Part shown: piece by piece, positions 7,927 through 16,840 of the stretch | How the letters are laid out: each line of letters opens with the position of its first letter | Position numbering within the stretch: the stretch's first letter is position 1 | Origin: Bacteroidota bacterium | GTDB taxonomy: Bacteria > Bacteroidota > Bacteroidia > NS11-12g > UBA955 | Direction: 5' to 3' | DNA: 64,000 bases | NCBI GenBank assembly: GCA_027488835.1 | Contig: JAIYAW010000008.1 | Coordinates: forward strand, 62,001-126,000 | Notes under the pieces: model-generated | The model's database searches: none | What the model saw: only the letters and a program-made list of their open reading frames with translations | What the model was told of the DNA's origin: nothing | Made by a program: the position numbers and the translations under genes

Positions 7927-8733
7927 TTACTTCACTACATATACAAATCGAGGATTTTTGGAAAGATCCTCGATTTTTTTTGCCCTAAATTTTGTATTAA
8001 ATAATTCTATTACATCGTTGCAATAATCTTGGTGGGTTTCCATCCAAAGTTGTGCGTTGGGATTCGTGTTTCGTTCGAAAAATGCGAACAAAGCAATATA
8101 GAATTCTAAAACATCATGTGTCACAAATAGTGCCATATGAGGTTCGAAATGGGTAACTCTAGATTCCAAATTATCTCTTTCTTTTGGATCGATATACGGA
8201 GGATTAGAAACAATAATATCGTAATTGTTGGTTACGTTTTGATTTTCTAGAAAGTTTTGATTTATCAATTCCAATCTATTTGAAAGTTGGTATTTTTTTG
8301 TGTTTGTTTCAGCAACTTTTAAGGCATTTACGGATAGGTCTAAGGCTCTGAATTTCCAATTTGATCGTTCATTAAGCAATGTAATTGGAATACATCCAGA
8401 ACCAGTTCCAATATCAATTCCAAATAATGGTGTATTCTGATTTTGATTTAAAATTAATTCACACAATTCCTCGGTTTCTGGCCTTGGAATTAAGGTATCA
8501 GACGTTACTTGGAAACAATATTTATGAAAAAATGAATACCCAAATATATATTGAATGGGTTTGCCACTAATTAATTCAAGGCACCATTTATTGTAATTGT
8601 TTTCCAAATCCGTAGGGTTGGAAATACTTATCAAGTTTTCATTAAACCATTGCCAAAAGCTATGAATTTCATCTTTTGAAAATTGAGGATCGCATTTTTC
8701 TTGAAAGTCGGCTTTGAATTCTTGAATGGTCAA
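7927..8733 (-). CDS. prmC: Peptide chain release factor N5-glutamine methyltransferase
   Basis: 268 residues. PrmC/HemK methylates the GGQ glutamine of release factors RF1 and RF2 using S-adenosylmethionine. Visible are the N-terminal helical region with the GKPIQYIFGYSFF and LIPRPETEEL segments, the SAM-binding loop GIDIGTGSGCIPITL, and the catalytic VSNPPYI motif. The length matches the family. It is the last gene of the leftward run from panD, four bases after the lamin-tail gene. Its final codons also encode the stem of a terminator serving the opposite strand, an unusual constraint on the C-terminal DLSKNPRF sequence. Confidence 0.93.
   Translation of the reverse strand: MTIQEFKADFQEKCDPQFSKDEIHSFWQWFNENLISISNPTDLENNYNKWCLELISGKPIQYIFGYSFFHKYCFQVTSDTLIPRPETEELCELILNQNQNTPLFGIDIGTGSGCIPITLLNERSNWKFRALDLSVNALKVAETNTKKYQLSNRLELINQNFLENQNVTNNYDIIVSNPPYIDPKERDNLESRVTHFEPHMALFVTHDVLEFYIALFAFFERNTNPNAQLWMETHQDYCNDVIELFNTKFRAKKIEDLSKNPRFVYVVK
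7945..7981 (+). terminator. Intrinsic terminator of the AT-hook gene, inside the prmC coding end
   Basis: An exact 11-base inverted repeat (7945-7955 with 7966-7976, core ATCGAGGAT/ATCCTCGAT) with a 10-base loop is followed by a run of eight Ts. It works in the + direction, 21 bases past the AT-hook stop, and lies wholly within the last codons of the opposing prmC. Confidence 0.75.
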
Positions 8734-8737
8734 CAGT

Positions 8738-11278
8738 TTATTGGTTTAGAATGGTAAATCTATGTATTTCTCTACAAAGGTCACCATTTGGGTAGAAAGC
8801 TTCAAGTTTTATTACATAATTTTCATTGGGTAAAATTTGATCATGTTTGCTTGGCCAAATTGTGAGTGTGCCTTGTTGTGTAAGTCTTTGATTTCTTATA
8901 CTTTCGCATATAATTTGTCCGAATTTGTTGAAAATTATTGCGTTGCAAATGTAACCAGATTGGGGGAATTGATATTCAACATGCAAGGGTGAAATTGTTA
9001 ATGATTGATTTATTATTCTTTTTTGAGGGATGGTAAAGTGTTTTACAGTTGATGGTTCAATTGCTTTTGTGAAAACTGAATTTGTAAGACCGGGTGTTGC
9101 CCCGCCACTCGTCTCTATGGCACTTTGCCAATTTCTATAATCGCCGCTTTCTGCATTCGGTGAATTTTTTTCAAGGGAAGTGGCGACGGGATTTGCGATA
9201 TTGGGACTATGATATTTATCGTCAAAAGAAAGTTTATCAATTGTCAATCCATTTTTGATATTGACTAATAATAATGATCCCCCTTCTGAAGATAAATTTG
9301 GGAAATCAGGTATTTCAATGATTTTTTCTTTATTAGATGCAGTGAATTGATGTATTAAATCACTTGAATATCCCGTGAAAGCCAATATTTCATTTGGCAA
9401 GATTAATTCTCGATATGGATTTTTAAAGGCGTATATGGATTTGAAATTTTGAAAATATACATCGTAGATTTTTAAGTTAATATTTTCAAAAAAAACGGCT
9501 GAGGTATCGGTATTAATAAATTCAATGAAATCGGGTTTGTAAGCATAATTGCGAAATAATATTTCATTGAACTGAATATTCGAATTTGAAGCATTCGAAT
9601 TGTAAGCCACAAAAGGATTTATAATTTTATTTTCCAAAACATTTTCTAGCTGAATAGGGATAATTTTTCCGGAGTTTTGTGTTGGGCATTTACAATATCC
9701 TTTAGCAGTGTTTTTGAAATAGTTCAAATAAATAGTGTCGGATTGTGTTAGGAACCTTGCTTTGCCTATTTTGTTGGGATTGGTATTGTGATTGAATTTT
9801 ATTACCAAAGTGTCATTTTTAAAATAGGATTCAATTATTTTAAATGGATTGATTTTGATTGAAGTATCAATGCTATTTGGAGCTCCTGGAGTACCTCCAA
9901 CGTTTGAATTACTTTGCCAATTATTTGTTTCTAATACGCCAACGGTTACATTTCTTTTTTCGAGCGAATATCCCCCATTATTTTTTTCTGGCTGATGCAT
10001 ATTTTGGAAATATTCGAATTGAAAGATAAATTCGTTTTTAGTGGTTTTCAGGGAAATGAAATCTGATTCAATGTTAAAAGATGGAAAGCTTTTTATTTTA
10101 AGTATTTGGTTTTTTGGAAAAAAATTGGAATCTGTTTCGTTTACACACAAATAATATTTAAATGGTTCCATTACAATATCAGGGAGCTTGGCAGTGGTTC
10201 TAGAATCTGAGAGATACAGTGTGTTTGTTTTAAGAAATTTTGGACTTCGATTGTAAATTTCAATGTGTTTTTTTTCGGGAAGAATGCCCAATGACGGATT
10301 AGGATTCGACATAATTTCAGTGAGAATGATATCTCCAAATTTGGGTGTGTCGAGATAGATGTAATCCAAATTTATTTTGATTTGTTTTGTGTTTTTAGAA
10401 AATAGGTCTTGAATGTTATTTAGTTCAATGGTTATTGAATCGCGTTTAATTCTCAAGAAATTTGAGATTTGCAATAAAAATTGAGTTTTGGATAATTGTA
10501 ATACAGAATCAATTATTAGTTTATCTATTGTGCATTGAAGTTTTATTATTGGCTGAACAGGTCTTTCGAATTCAATCAAGATTCTTTGATTGTCAACTTG
10601 ACGGAATTTATAAATTTTGGGTAGAGACTCATCGGTTCTGTTTTTGCCAAAATAAAGAAAATTGTAGCTAATTTTCCCGATTGCATTTGTTCCGAATTGT
10701 TGAATTTTTATGTACCCGTTTATTTTTTCAAATCGAACACTCAACAATAGGGTATCATCTGTAGAAACAGAATTTAGGTGATTAATTTTCTGTAAGAATA
10801 TTGTGTCTGATTTGATTTTGAGATCAAAAGTATAATTGAATTTTGAAACGTCGAATTCGTTTTCTTGTCCTCGGTAAATAATGGTATCATTTTTTAATAT
10901 TTGCCATTGATCTTGCGTATTGCCAACGCGAAATTGGATTTTTTGATTTGTTGAATCAGTAAAGCCGAATTCAAGAAAATTCGAACTAGACAGGTTAATC
11001 TCGGAGGTGATATCAATGTGATATTGAGCTTCTTTTAATTGTGAGTTATTAAAGTTTAGTTGAAATTGATGCTTTAAGGGATTTGAAGAATTTGTAATAA
11101 CTGCTTTTGTTGTTCTTTTGAATTTTGCAGTATCACCAATAATCCCGATTGGCCATTTTGTTGAATTTGCGCTGTCGTTTAAATTCACTTGGCAATAGGA
11201 TGAAGAGTATAAACCCGCGATTAACGTGCTAAGAATAAATCCTTTGTTTCCAATCTGTTTTGCTAAATGGATGGGCAA
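8738..11278 (-). CDS. Large secreted protein with two lamin-tail domains
   Basis: About 846 residues from a TTG start at 11278. The frame stays open to an ATG at 11428, but that would overlap the preceding glycosyltransferase gene by 200 bases and put 60 residues before the signal peptide. The TTG start gives a short basic N-terminus and the hydrophobic core GFILSTLIAGLYSS ending near YCQ. Two lamin-tail-type modules are recognisable: one starting DIILTEIMSNPNP and ending GGTPGAPNS, and a second starting IQFNEILFRNYAYKPDFIEFIN and ending GGATPGLTNS. The last 80 residues resemble a FlgD/CTD-like beta sandwich. Lamin-tail domains occur in exported proteins of Bacteroidota. Role unknown. Start codon uncertain. 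Confidence 0.78.
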   Translation of the reverse strand: MPIHLAKQIGNKGFILSTLIAGLYSSSYCQVNLNDSANSTKWPIGIIGDTAKFKRTTKAVITNSSNPLKHQFQLNFNNSQLKEAQYHIDITSEINLSSSNFLEFGFTDSTNQKIQFRVGNTQDQWQILKNDTIIYRGQENEFDVSKFNYTFDLKIKSDTIFLQKINHLNSVSTDDTLLLSVRFEKINGYIKIQQFGTNAIGKISYNFLYFGKNRTDESLPKIYKFRQVDNQRILIEFERPVQPIIKLQCTIDKLIIDSVLQLSKTQFLLQISNFLRIKRDSITIELNNIQDLFSKNTKQIKINLDYIYLDTPKFGDIILTEIMSNPNPSLGILPEKKHIEIYNRSPKFLKTNTLYLSDSRTTAKLPDIVMEPFKYYLCVNETDSNFFPKNQILKIKSFPSFNIESDFISLKTTKNEFIFQFEYFQNMHQPEKNNGGYSLEKRNVTVGVLETNNWQSNSNVGGTPGAPNSIDTSIKINPFKIIESYFKNDTLVIKFNHNTNPNKIGKARFLTQSDTIYLNYFKNTAKGYCKCPTQNSGKIIPIQLENVLENKIINPFVAYNSNASNSNIQFNEILFRNYAYKPDFIEFINTDTSAVFFENINLKIYDVYFQNFKSIYAFKNPYRELILPNEILAFTGYSSDLIHQFTASNKEKIIEIPDFPNLSSEGGSLLLVNIKNGLTIDKLSFDDKYHSPNIANPVATSLEKNSPNAESGDYRNWQSAIETSGGATPGLTNSVFTKAIEPSTVKHFTIPQKRIINQSLTISPLHVEYQFPQSGYICNAIIFNKFGQIICESIRNQRLTQQGTLTIWPSKHDQILPNENYVIKLEAFYPNGDLCREIHRFTILNQ

Positions 11279-12404
11279 TTCCCAAAATCGGAATAAAGAA
11301 ATTTTGAAAGATCGATGACACAATAATTTCAATAACAGAAATCGGTTGTTTGAAGGAGTGGAAAATTTTTTTAAGGATAATTGTGTCGGAAACAATTTTT
11401 CCAAACCAAAGAAAAAGCATAATTTCATAGCAAGAATAGTACAGTGCCATGAAAGTTAAGCCCCAAAAAAGCATAAAAAATAGTGCTAAATATTTTTGCG
11501 ATTTTTCAGTATTTGAAGTTGTTTGAAAAGCGGTTTTTTTAACCCATCTGATTCGCTGTTTCCATAGTTCACTTAAGCTTTTGAGTACATTTGTTGAAAT
11601 TGCGGCATTAGGATCTGAAATAAAAATAACCTTGTTTGGATTGAATTTATAAAATGCCTCTAGGTTGAAAATGTCATCCCCTCCTGCTATTTTTCTGTTG
11701 TTTTCAAACGGATTTAACGTAAGGAAAATAGACTTTTTAAAAATTAAATTGGCACCATTTGCCATGGTTGGTTTCCCAATATGAAATTGGTAAAATCCCA
11801 ATGCAATCAATGCGGTGTTTTCAATTTTTTGATAAATTTGATGAATTGAAAAACGGTTAGAGTCAAAAATAACTGGACCAATTCCCATGTTGGCATTTTT
11901 TTCTGTAAATGCCTGAATGAGAGTTTTAAATGTTGAATTCATCAGCACACAATCTGCATCAGTTGTAATGATTATTTCGTTGTAAGCTGCCGAAATCCCT
12001 ATTTCTAATGCATCTTTTTTGCCATGTTTGTCGTTTTCAAGATGAATGATTTTGCAATCATTCGATAGAAAAGTATCGTGATTTTTGATAATCTCGGCTG
12101 AATTATCGGAACTATGGTCATTGATAAATAGGAACTCAATTTGTCCCTCAAAATCAATTTTTTGAATTGAATTTAAAAGTGGAATAATTCTATGGGCTTC
12201 ATTTCGGAATGGTATAATCACTGAAATATTTGGATTTTCCTTAGTTGACAAATGTGTTTCATAAGGTTTAAATATTTCCGAATTGTGTTGTGCAATTTTA
12301 TGCCAAGTAAAAAAGTAATTCCCAATTAAGAGCAAAGCAATTAGCCATAAAAATAAAAGATAAAAATTTGGTATTACTTGTAATATTTGCAAAAAAGAGA
12401 TCAC
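11229..12404 (-). CDS. Membrane-anchored family 2 glycosyltransferase
   Basis: 391 residues. One N-terminal membrane helix (about 8-32) precedes a GT2 domain with ISVIIPFRNEA, DHSSD, TTDADC (the DxD-type metal site), GGDD and the QRIRW motif of processive or lipid-linked GT2 enzymes. Two or three membrane helices follow (about 305-375). GTG is the start, sharing GTGA with the rfaE2 stop. It lies in a run with a heptose-phosphate nucleotidyltransferase and a flippase-like protein, so envelope glycolipid or polysaccharide synthesis is a fair inference, but donor and acceptor are unknown. Confidence 0.88.
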   Translation of the reverse strand: MISFLQILQVIPNFYLLFLWLIALLLIGNYFFTWHKIAQHNSEIFKPYETHLSTKENPNISVIIPFRNEAHRIIPLLNSIQKIDFEGQIEFLFINDHSSDNSAEIIKNHDTFLSNDCKIIHLENDKHGKKDALEIGISAAYNEIIITTDADCVLMNSTFKTLIQAFTEKNANMGIGPVIFDSNRFSIHQIYQKIENTALIALGFYQFHIGKPTMANGANLIFKKSIFLTLNPFENNRKIAGGDDIFNLEAFYKFNPNKVIFISDPNAAISTNVLKSLSELWKQRIRWVKKTAFQTTSNTEKSQKYLALFFMLFWGLTFMALYYSCYEIMLFLWFGKIVSDTIILKKIFHSFKQPISVIEIIVSSIFQNFFIPILGIAHPFSKTDWKQRIYS

Positions 12405-12892
12405 AATATATTCGCTGCAATGATCTTTTTTTCAATGGCTGTTGTAGAATATCCCGAAAGAAATTCAATGGTCTTAACTTGACCACCATGTTTTAATACC
12501 CAATCTGCACCTACAATATTTGAAATTTCATAATCAGCTCCTTTGACTAGGACATCAGGGGTAATAATTTCAATAATTTCTTTTGGGGTATCTTCATTAA
12601 AAACTAACACGGCTCCAACAAAGCCAAGAGACGCCATTACGTGGCATCTAGAATATTCGTTTTGTAAAGGACGGGCAGGTGATTTATCTAACCGTTGTAC
12701 CGACTCATCAGTATTCAGAGCAACAATGAGGAAATCGCCGAGTTCAGAAGCCTCTTCAAGATACTGAACATGTCCTGCATGTAAAATATCGAAACAGCCA
12801 TTTGTGAAAACAATTTTCTGGCCGTTTGATTTCAATTTGGAAATTTCACTTTCAATCTGATTGTAAGCCCAAATTTTAGTTGATGTTTTCAT
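12401..12892 (-). CDS. rfaE2: D-glycero-beta-D-manno-heptose 1-phosphate adenylyltransferase
   Basis: A 163-residue nucleotidyltransferase equal to the C-terminal half of E. coli HldE. It would make ADP-heptose for the lipopolysaccharide core. The family motifs are clear: VFTNGCFDILHAGHVQYLEEA (residues 25-45), LNTDESV, RPLQNEYSR, and VLVKGADY. The kinase half is absent, so a separate rfaE1-type gene must lie elsewhere. The 5' end overlaps the flippase-like gene by 17 bases and the 3' end overlaps the GT2 start by four, indicating one operon. Confidence 0.92.
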   Translation of the reverse strand: MKTSTKIWAYNQIESEISKLKSNGQKIVFTNGCFDILHAGHVQYLEEASELGDFLIVALNTDESVQRLDKSPARPLQNEYSRCHVMASLGFVGAVLVFNEDTPKEIIEIITPDVLVKGADYEISNIVGADWVLKHGGQVKTIEFLSGYSTTAIEKKIIAANIL

Positions 12893-13850
12893 TTTTGGCT
12901 TCTATTTTACGTATTTCAAAAAATAACAATCCATAGCAAATAGCACCCATGGTGATATGGAAAATATTTGAAAAGGCGATATTGAATATCGAGAATGTTT
13001 GAGCCTCTTTGGTAGGTAAACCATACATCAAAGTAAGGCCAAGTGCAATTGTTCCATAAACACCTGCACCACCTGGAATTGGTATAATAATTCCCATTGC
13101 AGAAAACATTAAAATACCCAACGCGTTTGCAAGGTTAAAATGTACGGTTATATCAAGTGCCTGTAATTGAAAATACATGCCAACCCAATAACCCATCCAA
13201 ATAGCCAAAGACAATATTGCAAATAGGAGTGGGTTTTTTAATTTGAGAATGCTTTTCATTCCAATTAGCAAACGGCCTAAAAGAGAATCTTTGTTGCCTT
13301 TTTTATTTTTTGTGAGTCTTTTTATGATAAACCAACTTCCAATAATTGCAACAATAATTACCACTATTATGATCGGATTTTGGGTCAAAGGCATTAAAAT
13401 ATTTTGATTGATGAACCCATAAAACTGATTAAATTGTATGCAAACACAAAGAACTCCCAATACAAGCATAAATACCAAATCTGCAATTCTTTCAGTAATT
13501 ACGGTTCCTATTAACGTTTCAACTGGTGCTTTTTCACTTTTCGCAGTGAGTGCGCAACGCACAACTTCGCCACCTCTTGAGGTTGCTGTATTTACCAAAT
13601 ATCCTATCATTACTGAATAAAACGATCTTCTATAATTTAGATTGATATTGGCTGTTTCTGTGAGCATATTCCAACGGTAACCACGTAAAAAATGGGCAAT
13701 AAGCATGGTAATAGTTCCTAAGCCAATCATATAAAAATTGGCTTTTTTAATAGACTCCCACGTGGCCTTTAAGTCCATAGAATATCCAATAAAAGCGAAT
13801 ACCGCAATTGCTAAAGCAATCATAATAATGGTGGAGATATGCTTTTTCAA
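12876..13850 (-). CDS. Lysylphosphatidylglycerol synthase transmembrane-domain / UPF0104 family protein
   Basis: 324 residues with about eight predicted membrane helices and the family segments HFLRGYRWNML and RGGEVVRCALTAK. This is the membrane flippase-like part found in MprF and in many stand-alone YbhN-like proteins; it has no aminoacyl-transferase domain. Stand-alone members have been linked to lipid or glycolipid translocation, but the substrate here is unknown. The surrounding heptose and glycosyltransferase genes suggest the envelope. It begins six bases after panD. Confidence 0.85.
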   Translation of the reverse strand: MKKHISTIIMIALAIAVFAFIGYSMDLKATWESIKKANFYMIGLGTITMLIAHFLRGYRWNMLTETANINLNYRRSFYSVMIGYLVNTATSRGGEVVRCALTAKSEKAPVETLIGTVITERIADLVFMLVLGVLCVCIQFNQFYGFINQNILMPLTQNPIIIVVIIVAIIGSWFIIKRLTKNKKGNKDSLLGRLLIGMKSILKLKNPLLFAILSLAIWMGYWVGMYFQLQALDITVHFNLANALGILMFSAMGIIIPIPGGAGVYGTIALGLTLMYGLPTKEAQTFSIFNIAFSNIFHITMGAICYGLLFFEIRKIEAKNENIN

Positions 13851-13856
13851 AACTGG

Positions 13857-14204
13857 TTAAGTGAGTTTATTGTATTGATCCGGAAAGATGTTGTTTGGAA
13901 GATGTTGTTTTGCTTTTTCCGGTTCCATTGAAATAAAGGTCATGATAATGAGTTCATCACCTTTTTGACCTTTTCTAGCAGCAGCGCCGTTAAGTCCAAT
14001 AATTCCTGAACCACGTTCTCCCGCAATAATGTAGGTTTCAAAACGTTCGCCATTGTTGTTGTTTACTATAAGCACTTTTTGGTTAGGAATCATTCCCGCT
14101 GCATCAACTAGATCCATGTCAATGGTAATACTGCCCGTATAGTTCAGCTCAGTTTGAGTTAAACGGACATTATGAATTTTGGCTTGAAGTACTTCGATGT
14201 ACAT
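13857..14204 (-). CDS. panD: Aspartate 1-decarboxylase
   Basis: 115 residues. PanD is a pyruvoyl enzyme making beta-alanine for pantothenate and coenzyme A. The self-cleavage site Gly-Ser lies in LNYTGSITID (about residues 24-25), and RFETYIIAGERGSGIIGLNGAAAR is the conserved substrate-pocket block. Length matches the family. It is first in the leftward run that continues through the flippase-like gene, rfaE2, GT2, lamin-tail gene and prmC, and it has the best promoter of that run. Its physiological link to the envelope genes is probably only shared transcription. Confidence 0.95.
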   Translation of the reverse strand: MYIEVLQAKIHNVRLTQTELNYTGSITIDMDLVDAAGMIPNQKVLIVNNNNGERFETYIIAGERGSGIIGLNGAAARKGQKGDELIIMTFISMEPEKAKQHLPNNIFPDQYNKLT

Positions 14205-14211
14205 GTTGGTG

Positions 14212-14242
14212 CAAAGTTAATTTTAAAAAATGTAATCGCAAT
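14212..14242 (-). promoter_or_regulatory. Promoter of the panD run
   Basis: Reverse-strand ATTG (14242-14239), exactly 19 bases, then TAACTTTG (14219-14212): a full match in spacing to the Bacteroidota consensus. The -7 element ends seven bases before the panD ATG, so the mRNA is predicted to begin at or next to the start codon. Confidence 0.65.
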
Positions 14243-14264
14243 CAAATACATATAATGTTTGATG

Positions 14265-14272
14265 TATTTTCG
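14265..14272 (+). promoter_or_regulatory. Possible -7 element of recR (TAnnTTCG variant)
   Basis: TATTTTCG ends five bases before the recR GTG. The same TTCG-ending variant sits in front of yicC, ald, ccmB, accC and the barrel gene at 41153. Confidence 0.35.
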
Positions 14273-14277
14273 CAGTT

Positions 14278-14883
14278 GTGCAATTTACATCGTCAATTGT
14301 TGAAAAGGCAGTAGAGTCATTGTCGGGTTTTCCAGGTATTGGAAAACGCACGGCATTGCGTTTGGTTATGTATTTGCTAAAGCGCCCAGAGACAGAGGTT
14401 TCGGTGTTGGCTCAATCATTAATGAAGTTGAAAACCGAGTTGCATTTATGTGAAAAATGTTGCAATGTAAGCGATACCCCAGTTTGTGCAATTTGTTCAA
14501 ATCCAATGCGACAATCAGACATAATTTGCGTTGTTGAGGATTTTTCTGACCAAATGGCAATTGAATCAACCTCTCAATTTTTAGGTCAATATCATATTTT
14601 GGGGGGATTGATTTCACCTATGGATGGAATTGGACCCGATGATTTAAGTATCTTAAAGCTGGTTGAGAGAGTTTCACAGAATCAAATTGCCGAAATTATA
14701 CTTGCATTGAGCGCAACGGTTGAAGGTGATACAACTATGTATTATATTGCAAAAAAATTACAACATCTTCCCGTGAAAATTACATGTATTGCACGAGGTA
14801 TTGCCGTTGGTGGTGAGATTGAATACGCCGATGAAATTACCTTGGGTAGAAGTTTGATTCAACGAACCCATTATTCAATTTAA
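14278..14883 (+). CDS. recR: Recombination mediator protein RecR
   Basis: 201 residues. RecR acts with RecO (and RecF) to load RecA on SSB-coated single-stranded DNA. It shows the helix-hairpin-helix LSGFPGIGKRTALRL, the four-cysteine zinc finger CEKC...CAIC (about 60-78), the Toprim segment VVEDFSDQMAIES, and the C-terminal TCIARGIAVGGEIEYADEITLGRSL. Start is GTG at 14278, giving a family-typical N-terminus. Four bases separate it from the next gene. Confidence 0.94.
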   Translation: MQFTSSIVEKAVESLSGFPGIGKRTALRLVMYLLKRPETEVSVLAQSLMKLKTELHLCEKCCNVSDTPVCAICSNPMRQSDIICVVEDFSDQMAIESTSQFLGQYHILGGLISPMDGIGPDDLSILKLVERVSQNQIAEIILALSATVEGDTTMYYIAKKLQHLPVKITCIARGIAVGGEIEYADEITLGRSLIQRTHYSI

Positions 14884-14887
14884 CTTC

Positions 14888-16840
14888 ATGCAGAAACTCT
14901 CAATTGTTATTGTAAATTATAATGTAAAGCACTTTCTCGAACAAGTAATTGTTTCTGTTGAAAAGGCTATTTGCAATGTAGATGCTGAAGTTTGGGTGGT
15001 TGACAATAACAGTGTTGATGGCAGTATGGAAATGGTGGCAGATAAATTTCCTTGGGTTAAAACCATTTGTAATAAAGTAAATGTTGGCTTTTCAAAAGCA
15101 AATAATCAGGCCATTCGAGAAAGCAAGAGTGAGTACATATTGTTGTTAAATCCTGACACTGTTTTGCAGGATGATTCATTGGTTAAATGCCTAGATTATT
15201 TGGACAATCATCAAGATGTTGGTGGATTGGGTGTGAGAATGATAGATGGCAAAGGAAATTTTTTACCAGAAAGTAAACGTGGATTACCTACTCCCAAAGT
15301 CGCATTTTTTAAAATGACTGGCTTATCTACATTGTTTCCTAAGTCACGTTACTTTGGAAAGTATCACATGAAGTATTTGCCTGAAAATGAAACCCACGAA
15401 GTGGATGTTTTGTCGGGAGCTTTCATGATGATGCGTTGCAGTGTGCTTGAAAAGGTTGGATTGTTAGATGAAGATTTTTTCATGTATGGCGAAGATATTG
15501 ATTTAAGTTATCGCATTACTTTGGGAGGATCTAAAAATGTATATTTTGCGGATACAACTATTATTCATTATAAAGGTGAATCGACCAAAAAGAAATCTGC
15601 GAATTATGTAAAAGTTTTTTACAACGCAATGGTGCTTTTTGCCCAAAAACACTATTCACAGCGAATGGCTGGTTGGTTTGCGTTTTGGATTAAAATTGCG
15701 ATTTATTTAAGGGCAAGTTTGGCTGTTTTATTTAGAGGACTTCATTCAATTTTTTTGCCATCTTTAGATTTTCTTTGTATTTATCTTGGATATCTGGGAA
15801 TTGCCAAGTACTGGGAATTGTATCACAAATTTGTGAGGGGATTTTATCCAGAAATATATTATGCAGTGCATATTCCTATATATGTATTTGCTGTTTTATT
15901 TGCAGTATTTATTTCGGGGGGATATGATAAGCCATTTCAAGGTAAAAGATTGCTAAGAGGCGCAGTTATTGGAGCATTAGCGTTGTTTGTAGTTTATGGT
16001 CTTATGCCAAAAAATCTGCAGTTTTCTAGGGCTATTTTGGCGCTTGGGTCGGCTTGGGCATTGGGTATCCTGTTTTTTATTAGGCTCGTTGCTCAATTTT
16101 TAAAACTTGGTGAAATTAACCTTACTTCAAATTCCGAAAAGCGCATAATTATTGTCGGAAATAAAGAAGAAGCAACACGTATTCAGCAGCTGTTAAATAG
16201 GAGTCAAGTGAATCATCAAATGTTGGGCTGGGTATTGCCGATTGCAGACAAAACCGAAGGTTTTCTGGGAGGCATTCATCAACTTTCTGAAATTATTGAA
16301 ATATACAAATCGAACTTGGTGATCTTCAGCGGTAAAGATGTTGCAGCCTCTGAAATTATGAAAACTATGTCGCAGTTTGCAAAATCAGGAATTCAATTGA
16401 AAATTGCACCAGATAAAGGGGAATCAATCATTGGATCGAGTTCAAAAAATGATCCAGGCGAGTTGTTTACCATTGAAGTTAAATATGAGCTTGCCGAAAT
16501 GCATCAACAAAGAAGAAAGAGAATATTTGATATTTTATTTTCTAGTTTGGTTTTGGCAACATTACCCGCCTTTTTGATTTTTGCAATGTTTAATAAGTCC
16601 ATAAAATTGATTATCCAAAACGTATTGGGTGTGTTATTTGGATTTAAAACATGGGTGAGTTATTCAAATTCAAAAACTTCTGAATTTTTGCCAAAAATAA
16701 AAACAGGCGTATTTTCCATTAGTGGAAATTGGAAAAATACCATTTATGAAGGAGATGTTAATCTTTTGTATGCAAAAGAATATCATGTTTCCAAGGATTT
16801 CAATAGGTTGATACATTCGATTTTTAATAAACCTTTATGA
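14888..16840 (+). CDS. GT2 glycosyltransferase fused to a membrane region and a remnant sugar-phosphate transferase module
   Basis: 650 residues in three parts. Residues 1-250 form a rhamnosyl-type GT2 domain: LSIVIVNYNV, VVDNNSVDG, LLNPDTVL, SGAFMMMR, and MYGEDIDLSYR. Residues 265-420 contain about five membrane helices. Residues about 425-545 form a Rossmann-like segment beginning KRIIIVGNKEEATRIQQLL, like the nucleotide-binding part of WbaP/WcaJ-type initiating transferases. RRKRIFDILFSSLVLATLPAFLI (about 548-570) then resembles the membrane hairpin of a polyprenyl glycosylphosphotransferase, but the usual catalytic cytoplasmic domain is shortened to about 70 residues without clear motifs. 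Donor and acceptor unknown. ATGA overlap with the following kinase gene. Confidence 0.82.
   Translation: MQKLSIVIVNYNVKHFLEQVIVSVEKAICNVDAEVWVVDNNSVDGSMEMVADKFPWVKTICNKVNVGFSKANNQAIRESKSEYILLLNPDTVLQDDSLVKCLDYLDNHQDVGGLGVRMIDGKGNFLPESKRGLPTPKVAFFKMTGLSTLFPKSRYFGKYHMKYLPENETHEVDVLSGAFMMMRCSVLEKVGLLDEDFFMYGEDIDLSYRITLGGSKNVYFADTTIIHYKGESTKKKSANYVKVFYNAMVLFAQKHYSQRMAGWFAFWIKIAIYLRASLAVLFRGLHSIFLPSLDFLCIYLGYLGIAKYWELYHKFVRGFYPEIYYAVHIPIYVFAVLFAVFISGGYDKPFQGKRLLRGAVIGALALFVVYGLMPKNLQFSRAILALGSAWALGILFFIRLVAQFLKLGEINLTSNSEKRIIIVGNKEEATRIQQLLNRSQVNHQMLGWVLPIADKTEGFLGGIHQLSEIIEIYKSNLVIFSGKDVAASEIMKTMSQFAKSGIQLKIAPDKGESIIGSSSKNDPGELFTIEVKYELAEMHQQRRKRIFDILFSSLVLATLPAFLIFAMFNKSIKLIIQNVLGVLFGFKTWVSYSNSKTSEFLPKIKTGVFSISGNWKNTIYEGDVNLLYAKEYHVSKDFNRLIHSIFNKPL

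Noticed and set aside
11279-11428. ATG at 11428 as lamin-tail protein start
   Set aside because: Long overlap with GT2 and loss of a sensible signal peptide; kept only as an alternative.
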